Translations under genes and position numbers: made by a program
NCBI GenBank assembly: GCA_036939755.1
Contig: JALLAZ010000262.1
Coordinates: 1-23,671, forward strand
Direction of reading: 5' to 3'
Source: Stephanodiscus triporus
Taxonomy: Eukaryota > Bacillariophyta > Thalassiosirophyceae > Thalassiosirales > Thalassiosiraceae
Length of the DNA stretch: 23,671 nucleotides
In this document: piece by piece, positions 1 to 11,000 of the stretch
Numbering within the stretch: position 1 is the first letter of the stretch
Layout of the letters: every line of letters begins with the position of its first letter
The notes under the pieces: generated by a model
Told to the model about the DNA's origin: nothing
What the model saw: the letters and a program-made list of their open reading frames with translations, nothing else
The model's database searches: none

Positions 1-933
1 CTGTATGAAACACATATGGCATTTTAAAAGACTCCAGTGTCTGCAGTTCGTACATTGAACTGTGAATTTTTAAGTATTTATTTATTTATACTTTAATTTA
101 ATACTTACTACCATTTTTCAAGTACCAAACCTCTCGCCCAACCCCTCCTCCGGGTTGCCCGTGCGTTCAATCGTGTGGATTGATCAAATCCACGTCACTG
201 GAGGGGCAAGCAGATCCACCACCATAGTCACGGTGTTTGTGGCAGTTTGTTGTGTGTTGTGGATGGTCTCGTGACATCACATGACCCCAACATGATGCCA
301 GAAGTCGTCCCCCGGTTCGAGCCGTTTGAGTGCTGCTGCATGGCGATACTTTTTGTGGGAGGCCGAGGGAAGATGACGCCCAACCCAACAAGCCCACCGT
401 TGTAGCTCTTTGAGAGAGTTGTCTGTGGCGATTACCTCATCGCTCCCACCCTTTGCTTTGAGATGGGTTAAAAAATATGATTTTCTTGCGAAGGGGGTAA
501 TCCCTTGCATTTTTTCCAGCACTTTTCTGGGCGAAATTGAGAGGATTTTTTGAGCCACACGACAATCAACCACTTGTCTGATACAAACGATATTGTATCA
601 TATCTTCTATTTAGTATTGATTTTATTTAAAATCTGTCTTATCGTATGACGACATTTCACCGAAGCTACCCATTAGTGCTGCAGAGTGGTTTATCATTGC
701 AGAATCCATAGCGATCTCAGTGATCGTTCCAGTGTAGGGCCCGGTGCGCTTCACTGTCCTCACCGCAAGTGAAATAAAAGAAATGCTTGTGCCACACCGT
801 TTGAATGTAGTGAATATCCAACATGCCTCAAGAGAAAACAGAGAGGAAACTATCAGCAAGTAAGGATATCAGAGAGGACATGACAATTGTGTAGACATGG
901 CCGTGTCAGAACGGCACATTTTTCTACCATATT
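1..933. other. AT-rich flank without a convincing gene
   Basis: I find no gene I can defend here. The first 120 bases are strongly AT-rich. On the minus strand there is an open frame from about 598 down to 277 (roughly 100 codons, no ATG near its beginning) with plausible amino-acid composition near its end (Trp, Tyr, Arg and Leu rich), and another from 859 to 623. Either could be an exon or a decayed gene fragment, but I recognise neither. Confidence 0.5.
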
Positions 934-2070
934 TTAATCCAAAGGACATTCTCCACCTATTGACAAGTCTTTTGCAAATAGTATTAATTCACCATCCTCT
1001 AAAGATCCGCTGTTAATATCTTCCCTCGACAACTGAATCGCTTCTGGAAGCATCTCTCTATATCCTAAACTCTCGTACAGTGCGATTGCTGCACGATTGG
1101 ACTTGCGTACTCGTAGATAGAGTCTCTTTTCGACGCACAAGTCATGCATATCTGACACAATTTGCTCACATACCGTTACGAGTGCCGATGCGATACCTTT
1201 TCGTTTCCATCTTTTATCCACTGCAAGGTTGTACATATACGATCGAAGTATATCATCTGATGCACCCTCTCTAAGCGATGACTCGTTTTTCGACACAATG
1301 TTCTTGTTGATGCCCAGAGGACGGGCGTCGACTTCCGCAAAGCCGACGACTTTTCCATTTTTCGCATCGCACGCCACAATCATCCGTTGCAAAGTCCGCC
1401 TCGAATATTCTTTCCGAAGCGAGTTTTGTTGATTCGGAAACGTAGATTCCAGCGATAAGACCGTTTTGAGACGTTCGATTTGAAAGGTGATGAAGTTCGT
1501 TTTATGGGAGTAGAATTCTTCGGTGAGAATACGAGCGGCAGGGCTCAGATCTGCGATTCAGTTTTATCCAACGTCACAATCCAAGTTTATCAGATTCATA
1601 TTCGCGAAGTCAGATAAATCGATATGACGTCACTTACGGACGACTTGGGCATCTGAAATAAAGAACTCTTTTTCTGCCTCCGTGGGCACATTGCTGGCAG
1701 TGTTGCACACCAGGTTCCTAAATCTGATTTCATTTTGTGAGTAGTCCGAGCTGCGCAATCGTCCTAAATGGCTTCTTCCGGAGCTGTCTTCCCGACACCG
1801 GCGAGTATCACCAACAAAACATGGTGGATATATTCCTTCTCTTCCTAAAATACGGTGTTGTTGACGACATGGATCTCCTATTGCGAAAGCAGTGGAATAG
1901 ACAAAGACGAATAATGAGACACAACACCACGACGCGCTCGCATAGTTACTCCTGCGCCGATTTTGGTAGATGAAAGCATTTCGATTACGCGAATGTGGTT
2001 CGCCTCCGTGGGAAAGGGCGTCGGCGCTCGCCTCGTCGGGGGAATCGGACCATGCCACGACACCCATCAC
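934..2070 (-). CDS. GNAT-family N-acetyltransferase, two exons, 5' end uncertain
   Basis: Predicted to transfer an acetyl group from acetyl-CoA to an amine; the substrate is unknown. Proposed exons on the minus strand are 2070-1638 and 1550-934, joined across an 87-bp GT-AG intron (donor GTAAGT, acceptor CGCAG). The phase-1 join keeps the frame and gives 349 residues. The GNAT fold begins near residue 140 ('ISDAQVVHLSPAARILTEEF' across the splice). Later come the beta strand 'KVVGFAEVDAR' and the acetyl-CoA loop K-R-K-G-I-A at about 260-265, which has Lys where Arg or Gln is usual. The 'SNRAAIALYESLGY' helix-strand of the family lies near 295-308. Exon 2 is firm. Exon 1 is open throughout, but its first 110 residues look unlike a GNAT domain; they include a hydrophobic stretch at 46-64 that could be a targeting leader or chance. 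An alternative ATG in another frame (1979) starts a leader-like peptide that stops before the domain. The gene is divergent from the RG-rich gene. Confidence 0.75.
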
Positions 2071-2497
2071 GAGAAGATGGTGAGATGCGGCTACCGGTGC
2101 CGTAGGGTGGTCGTTGGACGACGGCGAGGTCGAACGAAGGGCACTCGTGGTGGCGGTCCATATCCTCTATCTATCCTATCCTACAGACACGTCATCCGGT
2201 CCGAATAATACCTACCTATCGTACTCTACGATACTTACTCTAGAACACAAGAAGTTCTAGGTAGAGATAAGTAAGTACAACATGATAGAGTACGATACAG
2301 TACGTATTATTTTTTAGGACGTGAAAGACAGGCAGGGAGAAACGAGTACGATATCTTTTTTGCCGCGCGTTCTTTGATCAGCTCTTCCACGCTTCTTCCG
2401 TCCATCCTCCACCCGATACTCGCATTCGCTTTCCCCCGAAATCGCCCTGACAACTGATTTCAATCAATTGAAATTGGTCTCAGCAGGGAAGGACAAC
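2071..2497. promoter_or_regulatory. Divergent intergenic region between GNAT and RG-rich genes
   Basis: This 427-bp stretch separates two divergent genes, so it should carry both promoters. I see no clear TATA or initiator motif that I would commit to. Its one strong feature is the foldback annotated separately at 2204-2311. A CAG preceded by pyrimidine-poor sequence lies just before the downstream ATG (about 2486) and could be a 5'UTR splice acceptor. Confidence 0.4.
2204..2311. repeat. Imperfect 108-nt foldback (inverted repeat)
   Basis: The sequence begins AATAATAC and ends GTATTATT. Within each arm TATCGTACTCTA (near 2217) pairs with TAGAGTACGATA (near 2286), and ACTTACT pairs with AGTAAGT. 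Near the centre CTAGAAC faces GTTCTAG around a short ACAAGAA-type loop. The right arm carries extra bases, so the stem has bulges. It could be a small MITE-like element, a decayed insertion, or a transcript hairpin. No target duplication is obvious. Confidence 0.6.
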
Positions 2498-4825
2498 ATG
2501 TCAAGACGTCACATCCTCGAAGATTCTGACTCCGATGATAATGGTCATGGCGGGGGTAGCAGACTCATCACCACCAACAATGACCTTTTCACTGCCGAGG
2601 AGAAAGAAGCCATTGAAAAATGCAAGATCAACCCCAACGATAATTTCGGTATATACTCGGACGACTACACGTCACGAGCCATCGCGAAGGTGGGGGAACC
2701 ACCACTCGAAATGGTGGTGCAAGACGGTGGTCTCCAGCTGTATCAAAAGTACCGCGTGAGGGTTGGATCGGAGAAGGATTTCTTCGAGCGCGATATCTAC
2801 AAGGCGCATGGTTCTAATTCCGATGCTTGTGACCCGACGTGTTTAGAGGAAGCGATACTCCTCGAAATCGAGACGTTGCGAAGGTCCGAGAAGGCGGCGA
2901 AAAATAGGATGTTCAAGAACAAGGAGACCGGGGGGATGGTTGTCTTCGGTCCATGGTTCAACTACGCCCTACAGCGTTTGCTGCAACTGTCATCGAGTGA
3001 CATCGGCCCCGCATCTCTGGGGGAGTACACCGCAATCAAGATCGTCCGATCCCTTTTTTCTTTCATCACCGATAATTTGAAAGACGTCGTCAAGCCTGGG
3101 AAATTACAAGCGTTGAAAACTGCGATGGGAGTCGATTGGGCTAAAAATGTGGACACCGCCCGTAAGGTGATCAATCATTGCGGTGGGTCAGCTCATTTTC
3201 TGTACGAGGAGTTCGTCATCGTGGAGGCTCATGTGGAGAGTCTCAAGAGCAAGGCCAAGCCTCCACCAGCTCCAGCAGCGGCCGTCTCCCCTTCCTCAAA
3301 CAAGGCAGTGGTGCCGGCACCTTCGAAGCAAGGTCATGTCAATGCAGACAAAGAAGTCAATGCAAGAAATGCACGGATAGCTGCCATGAAAGCACATGCT
3401 TCCGCCCATTTACCTGGCATTTCTGCTGCACCCCCTCAAACAAAGGTGTCTGCAACTTCCTCTGCAAATGATGGCTGGGGGAGGAGACGTGATGGGGAAT
3501 CAGCCGCACACGGGGGTCAATCGAATATGGAATCTACCACTACTCGGTCATACAACCGCGCCCCTTCTTATAATGAAGGAAAATCAAATTGTAGACTTCC
3601 TTCTAGTGCACCTGGTCTAGGCGGCATCTCTGATGGATGGGGGAGAGTGCGGGATGGAAGTTCTGCCAATCAACCATACAAGACAAGAGGATCATGGACA
3701 AGTGCAAGGCGTATATTGGGTTGCAACATTCCAGTGAAGAACATCTCGCAGGAGAGGATGCAGGGAGGACAAAATTCTGATCGTCCTGCTCCCCAACAGG
3801 AAGCTTTTGCACGTTTCTCTGAGCGCCCACCACCAGCTGCTTGTGCTGCTTCCCGTGACAACTTCTCATCTCGTGATGATTCTTATCATGGCCAAGACCG
3901 TAGTCGTGAGAATTACAACAGGGGCGGCGACATCTACAATCCCCCCTCCCGCTCAGATGACTATTCTTCTCGTTCCAGCGGCAGTAGGTCTTCTGGTCAC
4001 TTCAACGATCGCTCGTCTGAAAATCGCGGCCCTGACATTAGTCGAGATGATCGTGCCTACCATCGCAGCAGTTCGAGAGGCGGGGATCGTGAAAACTATA
4101 CTTACAGCAATTCACGAGGGGGGGATTACAGCCGTGATAATTCTCGAGGTGAAGAGTATCGCTCGTCGAGTAGTCGAGAGGAAAGCTTTCAAAACTACAG
4201 CGGGCATCATGTGCAAGGATCAAAACACAGCCGGAGCGATGACTATGATGACAGGGGTGTTCGACCTGAAAAAATTTACAGAGGACCCAGTGCGACAAGC
4301 GCTCCCCAGGCTAATGTGAGCCACGTACCTGTTCCTGATTCTGCCGGTGCCGGTAGAGGGCGGGGTGCTCACGTGAACCAACCTGCTTGGATGGCAAAAC
4401 AAGAGCAAACCTCAGCACACGATGGGCCCACTGGAATGCCAGGCAACATTGGCATGACAGCCAATTCATTCGCTGAAATGGCAGGGGCAAGTTCCAATCA
4501 TCATCCTTCAGCTTCATCAGGCCCCGGAACCAACCTTCCCTCTTCTTCATCGAACATTTCTAGCAGTGGTATGGGACGTGGTAGGGACATGAATCTCCCG
4601 GCTTGGATGGCGCGGCAAGAGACTGCACCGAGCAGAGAATTCCCAGAAATGGGACAACAGGTTCCTGCACCAAGCGTCGCCTCACGTGCTCCTGACCCTC
4701 CTGCAATGATTTCGCAATATACCGTTGGAGAATCAACAAGCAATGGGCATGGAATGGGACGTGGACGCGGACGTGGCGCAAATAAGAATCTCCCAGCATG
4801 GATGACGAATCCATCCAATCCCTGA
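2498..4825 (+). CDS. RG/RS-rich probable RNA-associated protein with PAWM repeats
   Basis: Single exon, 775 residues from the first ATG; the frame is open upstream for 10 more codons without an ATG. Residues 1-25 are an acidic Ser/Asp start. Residues 26-252 form a compact, folded-looking region, largely helical by composition, that I do not recognise. From about 253 the protein is low complexity. Two copies of D-G-W-G-R-x-R-D-G lie at 325-333 and 379-387. A long Ser/Arg/Gly/Asp/Tyr-rich stretch covers about 450-590. Three repeats of Gly-Arg-rich spacer followed by P-A-W-M sit at 629-632, 701-704 and 766-769, the last almost at the C-terminus. RG and RS tracts are typical of RNA-binding and splicing-associated proteins, so an RNA-related nuclear role is inferred. 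No RRM, KH or zinc finger is visible. The gene is convergent with UTP20, 222 bp apart. Confidence 0.8.
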   Translation: MSRRHILEDSDSDDNGHGGGSRLITTNNDLFTAEEKEAIEKCKINPNDNFGIYSDDYTSRAIAKVGEPPLEMVVQDGGLQLYQKYRVRVGSEKDFFERDIYKAHGSNSDACDPTCLEEAILLEIETLRRSEKAAKNRMFKNKETGGMVVFGPWFNYALQRLLQLSSSDIGPASLGEYTAIKIVRSLFSFITDNLKDVVKPGKLQALKTAMGVDWAKNVDTARKVINHCGGSAHFLYEEFVIVEAHVESLKSKAKPPPAPAAAVSPSSNKAVVPAPSKQGHVNADKEVNARNARIAAMKAHASAHLPGISAAPPQTKVSATSSANDGWGRRRDGESAAHGGQSNMESTTTRSYNRAPSYNEGKSNCRLPSSAPGLGGISDGWGRVRDGSSANQPYKTRGSWTSARRILGCNIPVKNISQERMQGGQNSDRPAPQQEAFARFSERPPPAACAASRDNFSSRDDSYHGQDRSRENYNRGGDIYNPPSRSDDYSSRSSGSRSSGHFNDRSSENRGPDISRDDRAYHRSSSRGGDRENYTYSNSRGGDYSRDNSRGEEYRSSSSREESFQNYSGHHVQGSKHSRSDDYDDRGVRPEKIYRGPSATSAPQANVSHVPVPDSAGAGRGRGAHVNQPAWMAKQEQTSAHDGPTGMPGNIGMTANSFAEMAGASSNHHPSASSGPGTNLPSSSSNISSSGMGRGRDMNLPAWMARQETAPSREFPEMGQQVPAPSVASRAPDPPAMISQYTVGESTSNGHGMGRGRGRGANKNLPAWMTNPSNP

Positions 4826-5047
4826 ACTGCTACGTTGAGTCAACATCGAGATAGATGTGATTCTCTTTGGGGGGGTGGGGACAAACTCTGACGTCTCAAA
4901 TTCGTCTATCTATCATCTAGGTGCACTGAATGTCAACTGCAATGGGGTACCCTAGGTTTGCGGTAGGATCGGTTCGATTATGTTTATTCAAGAATGACTT
5001 TACGGTTATGTAATAGGCAATCAGATCTGCACTTGACGCTCTAAATC

Positions 5048-8000
5048 TTAGTTTGTACTACTGTGGTTACGGCACTTCTTTGAACCGCCACGCTGGGATC
5101 GCCTATCTTCAACTGTCCTCTTTTTTCGCTCCTTCTCCCTGACTTGTTTCATTATCTTTCGCTTAGCAGCAGCAGCTGGATCGTGAACGGCTTCGGAGGC
5201 TATATCTTGTTTGCGTCTGTCTCGCTTTTCGCGCGCCTTACGATTAACCTCGGCAAAAGCATTAATAAACGGCTCGGTCCCACAAGTATCTTCAAGAATT
5301 TGCAAGACATCTTTGGGCAATGCAACCTGAGGGTTATTTTCAGGCTGGTCGTCGGGACCTAATTTGTTTGTTGCCTCTCTGATAGCTCTATCAATGGGAT
5401 CAATCATCAACTCCAGATACGGTCGCAAATGTTGTGGATCACATGACGTACATAAGGCTGCAAAGCATTTGAACACTGCAGCACGACGGTGATTTCCTTT
5501 TGGCTTGGCGATGTTAGACAGGCGCGTTATAACCCACAAACAGGGATCTTTAGATTTTTCCCCTTCGCTTCCTTCATAGTTTCCATGGGAATCATCATAA
5601 CAGATATGATGGTGCGCCTTCATTGCACGAAAGGCCCATGTAATTAACTTGATGGCGATAGTTGATGTTGCCTCAACAAAGTGAACATCTTCGGAATCTA
5701 ATTGGCGACATGAATTGCGTGCAATTTTGTAGAGGCATCCTGATGTTTTCACAATGAATGACTCGGGCGCGTCGTGAATCAATCTGCTAGGGTCAATTTG
5801 GTTCAAATTGCTGCTTATGATACGTGATGATACTTGCATAACCCAGGGATGCGGGTAGGCCATCAAGTTAACCAGTGCACCCCACAGTTCATAGTTCAAC
5901 CGTAATAGCGCGGGCATTCGTTTCTGCAGTTTCTCAGTGCAAATAAGATTGTGGTACAATAATTCCCATCCACTTTCATCTTCAAGATCTTGCTTAGTGA
6001 TGACTTCTTGAACAATCGAAACAATATCAGAAGCATTACTGCCGCGCTTCACATAGTCCGGCCTAGAATCGACGAAAATACCCAGCAGCTGAGCGGATGC
6101 CCTTTGCATTGATAACGAGTGAGCCCCAGAGGATTGAGACCAACGTTTTGCATACACGAATAAGGATTGAACAGATTCAGTTGGCAGACGTTGGAGTAGA
6201 AGGGAAATACAATCAGCAACCGCTTCTTTGCATTTCTTTGAAACGTCGTTGACCAGCTGCAACACCAGTGGGAGGAAGAAAAACTGGCAACGTCGTTCAA
6301 GGAATGGGAGAGGAAACTTTTGAATTACTGAAGAGAGGAGGTCAATTGCTGCCAGTCTCCCCTCCTCATACTCGTATTTGATATTTAGTACAATTTGATT
6401 AAGGTGGCTGTCCATCCGTTGCGTGCCCATTGGGTAGTCAAGAAGATATTGTAGAAATATTTGAGAACTTTGCTGCTCGTGTGAATTGAGAAACGAAATC
6501 ACTCGATTGAGATATTACTTTCATACGAGAAGAATTAGAAATCACGCATTATATCATCTCACCAGTCGAATAGCGGACTTTTGACTTTGAACGGTTAGCT
6601 TCAATATAATGTCCATCAGATCATAAAACTCAGACGAGATATACCTCTTTGATGAAATGGCCTTAACTAAACCAAAAGTAAAGTTGTGGTGATCATATTC
6701 TCTAACAGCAGAATGCAGTAACGATATAAGAGCTTGCATCTGGTCCGTCGTAAGCGGCAGCGTTTCGCCATGATTGGATTGCACATGCGCACTCCCATCA
6801 TCAAAGAAATTTAGTGGAGAATTCTGTTTGACTGGTGACGCGAATTTCTGGTGTGAAATTAGGAGGGTGAGCGTTTTGAAACAACCTTGCACGATATCGC
6901 TCTGAGTGTTTGATGCGGCTCCTGCAGCAGTAAGATGGTCGAGAATGCTTGGTCCCAAGTCCTTTGCTGCCTTGGAGACAGAAGGCAAATTCATTCGAAG
7001 AAACGTTCCTAGGCATCTCAACGACAAGAGCACTGCTTGGTTGTCACTTGAGAAACTCACGCAATGCGTGAGTAGAGGGAGGTAGGGGTCCGCCATGGCA
7101 CAGAGCTTGTCATCAGAGACATCGAGCTTCGATCGCTTCAAAGATGAATTAAGCAAAGTCAGCCCAAAACTAACAGCACACGCATTTGCCGGGTTGTTCA
7201 GTGTTTTTACTGATGATGACTTCATTGGGGAGTGACGCCAGCTTCCTGTCAGTTTGGGCGCAGCGGCCCCATCAATCACTCTATGAAGCGCTTTCTTTTG
7301 ATTCTTTTTCATCTCGAGAGCTGCTTTTTGACTTCCCGCTGCTCCAATATCGGATGGCGTCCAAGTTGCAACAGGTATTGCTTTCATCGCTTCTTTCTCT
7401 GCGTTCATTATCGAATCACAACCTGTTCGATTCGACTGATTTGATTTGCTCACTTGGATAGGAGCTTCTACCTCATCATCACTGTTTTCCACATCTGCAT
7501 CTTCTTCGCTCATCAGCTTCGTTTTGCCATAAACGAATGGTGCCACGGTTGCAAATACAAATGGAAGCACTTCATCGTATTTTGCAGTTGAGTTATTTGA
7601 AAAGCCAACTGCAACCCTATTAAGGCACTCCTTGACTTTTCTCATTGTTGACGATGAAACGTCAGGTTCTCTCAGCCGATCAAGAAATGGAGTCACAATG
7701 GCGTGCACAACAGATGCATGGGAGAGTCCTGGAATGCTTTCCTTCAATGTTGATGTGGCTAGAGATGGTTTGAAGTGAATCATCTTTGAGATAATTTCCA
7801 GCGAGTCCTGGCTCTTTGATCCCATAGCTTCTTTGATTAGACGCCTTTCGTGTCCTGCTTGATCTTTAATTTCGCTGGCTTTCCCAAAAATATCTACAGC
7901 ATAACAGAAGCAATTAGACCAAAAAAGGAGTAATTCATCCATGTAAAAAAATGACATGACTCACCTTGATGAATAAGGTCAAGCATAGCAGGAACACACC

Positions 8001-11000
8001 GGTCAAACAAAGAAAGGGTGGTAATCCCAATAGACGACTCAACAGCTTGGTGATATGCTTTCGAAATCGCGACAAGAATAGAATGAAGTGTTGCAGATCG
8101 CACATGAAGTTTGTAACCCTCCGAAAGAGAAACAGACAGTTCGGTTAGAATGAGAGGAAGATACTTCGTGTCGAGCGAGACCGCCATTTTGGACAGAGTA
8201 TCTCTTGCAGTGTCACGCTCATTCGAGTCCTTGTTTTTCAAGGCATTGCAAACACAGGTTACAAGTTTGGGTAACTTCAATTCAAAGATGCCCGTTGGCA
8301 GTTTCTGGAATAGCTTCGTCAATGCCAAAACAACGCTGGAGCGAAGACTTTTTTGCTTAGAGCCATGCTTATCAACTTTTTCCCTTATCAAAAATGATTC
8401 GACTTTCGGTATTATTCTATTGTTCAGTGATCTCCACACCTTGTTGGGATGATAACCAAACATGACCGAGTGAGTAGTTTGAAGAAAACAAATGATTCAC
8501 ACTCGTGTAACTTACACCGTTCCCCTGTGATGACTGTGTTGCTCGGACTTCTTCACATGTGTGGGTGTCTTCTCCCGTTTCAACAGAAAAGTGGAACGAA
8601 TCAATAATTGAACACAACATTGCGATCAAGAATCGTTCTTGGTCAGGATACCTGCCAAGATTATTCAAAACTGACTGCAGTGTGCTGTTGTATTTGCTCC
8701 AAGGCAAATGTTTCGAAATTTCCCCCACGGTTGCAATTGCTTCGATAACGTACGCCTCTTCGTCCTTGGAGTTGCATTCATAAACTGGATGCATTGCTAG
8801 GGGTAGCAGAATGTTTCCAAAAGATTGATCTGATAGCAAAGGTAATTGACCTGCCGAGTCTTCGTGGGCGCAGAGAATCTTTCGCAATCTGTTGAATGCC
8901 CGCGCCCTTCGGTGCAGCTGCACATGAGTCACATTCAAAAAGAAGTCCAATTCCTGATCATCATCCCGCATAAGACATCTTAAGTCGCCATACAAATGAA
9001 CGGATTTGCAGCCGACGAAACTCCTTGCTACGTGCGATAACAACAAAACAAAAATTCTCCTCGTTGCAAGATGTTTTGTCGTAATCCCAACTTTCAAGCA
9101 AGGGACAACGGTTGTCTCGATCAATTTCACCCATCGATTTTGACTCGCATCATCTTTCTCGTCCATGTTTGATAAGGCTGATTCAGAGCATGTTGTCACC
9201 AGGCATTTCAATGCTTTGTTCGACGATCTACTAATGACACCGTCCGGATCATACAACATATGGAAGCACGTATAAATCAAAGGTAGCAGCATGCGAGTGC
9301 TGTCAAATGCCATTGGTTCATTTTTCATCTGTTGGAACACTTCTGTTTCGCCTTTTGAGAGAGCAAGCCAGCTTCCTTCTGAATGACTCTCTCCCCCTAG
9401 TCCATTTAAGACAGGCAGAATTTTCTCAAAATCATGTTCATCAACATAGGAAGTGCTCGCTGCATTAAGGTCTGCAACGGCTTGTGCGACCAGTTTCCAG
9501 TCCGAGCACCCAAACTCTCGACTGCAAATGGCACTGATTGCCAATGATAAAACTCTGCGGTGCTCTTTTGATGTTATGCCGGTGTCATTTTTGTTTGGTC
9601 CGAGTAGCTAGATGGCATTATCGATAATAATGAAATGTAAGCGCAATGATAGGTATCTAAACAGACAAGGCGTGACAGAAGTAATGGATTACCTTCGATA
9701 ACGCTAAAAAATGCGACATTGACGCTTGAGTAGTTGATAGCTTTGGGATCAAGCTATTTACTGTTCGCATTACATAAAGTTGATTGGGATGAGAATTGAA
9801 TTTCAACTGTGGAACAAGTAAGTTGCAAAGGGTCTCCATTGTTGCAATATGCTCCTCATTTGCTTCCGTAGCTGACACAAGAAGCTCAGTAACACGACAT
9901 AGAATGTTCAGCTGCAACCCATCTGTTGGATTTGGCTGCCTAGGCGACTTGTTCAAAAAACGACGACTGAAATCAACTTCTTCATCAAGGTGGGCATTCT
10001 TAGATATACTAGTCAGACGGTCAGTAAATTGCGCGATGAGCATATGAATATTTTGAAGAATAATGGTGTGTCCCATCATCTGTGCGTTGCAAGACATACT
10101 CCTATCATCAAGAGTACCCCCATCTGTAAGGAGGCCACCGATGATACGCAATACACAGTTCATGACATTCATTCGTGTTGTCCCAGCAATGCATTTGAAT
10201 ACTGCAACCACGGCACTGTCGGATTGGTGTAGAAGAGGAATAAGCCCATGATGCGATGAGATTGTTTCAATGAGCTGCAATGCACTTGGGGGTTTTTCTG
10301 CATTGATGACAGTATTCGGAAGAGCAATGACAGAAGAAGACATGGACTTCCACAGACGCTCGGCGTGCACAGAAAAATCAATAGATGAAGCAAACTTGGT
10401 CATAATGTCGGCCAATCGAAGAAAGGTCAAAGTTCTAATGCGGCCGATGCCAGCATTCCCATCATGCTCGACTGCTGTAGTTTCATCATAATTCGGTTCA
10501 TTTTTCATCGCCTGATTCTTGGTATTGGCGACAAGGGCGTGCTCAGTCTGCTCACTTATCGCAAGCAACAGATTTGTGAAAGTAGGAACAAAATCTTTCA
10601 CTCCAAAGCCAATTTGAGTAATAACATCAGTAAGCAAATTAAGAAAACCTTCTTGCCTTTTCAGAGGGATGCATGTCATCTCTGTCGAGGTAATCTTTTC
10701 GGATGCCTCGATCAAACTTGTCAATGCCGCTTTTTCAATCTGCACACTCTCGTTTTTCATGCTGATATTACGAGGAATGAACGTCCGGATCATCATATAA
10801 ATGAAGTAGTTCAATTCCCCACCACTGTTGCCAATACCAGAAAAAAATGACAATATTGCAGCCCTACGTGCTGTTGGAGAGTCTTTGGAGGACTTCGTTG
10901 CGCCATTCCCACGAGCTGAGAAACGTCCAAATAGAATTCGTATCACAATAGGCAACAGCAAAAGCCTATGCTCTGCGTCAACGATTTCACTATCTTCAGA

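Noticed and set aside
3807..4319. 170-codon plus-strand frame within the RG-rich gene
   Set aside because: An overlapping frame of the Ser/Arg/Asp-rich tract. The main frame is longer and contains regular motifs.
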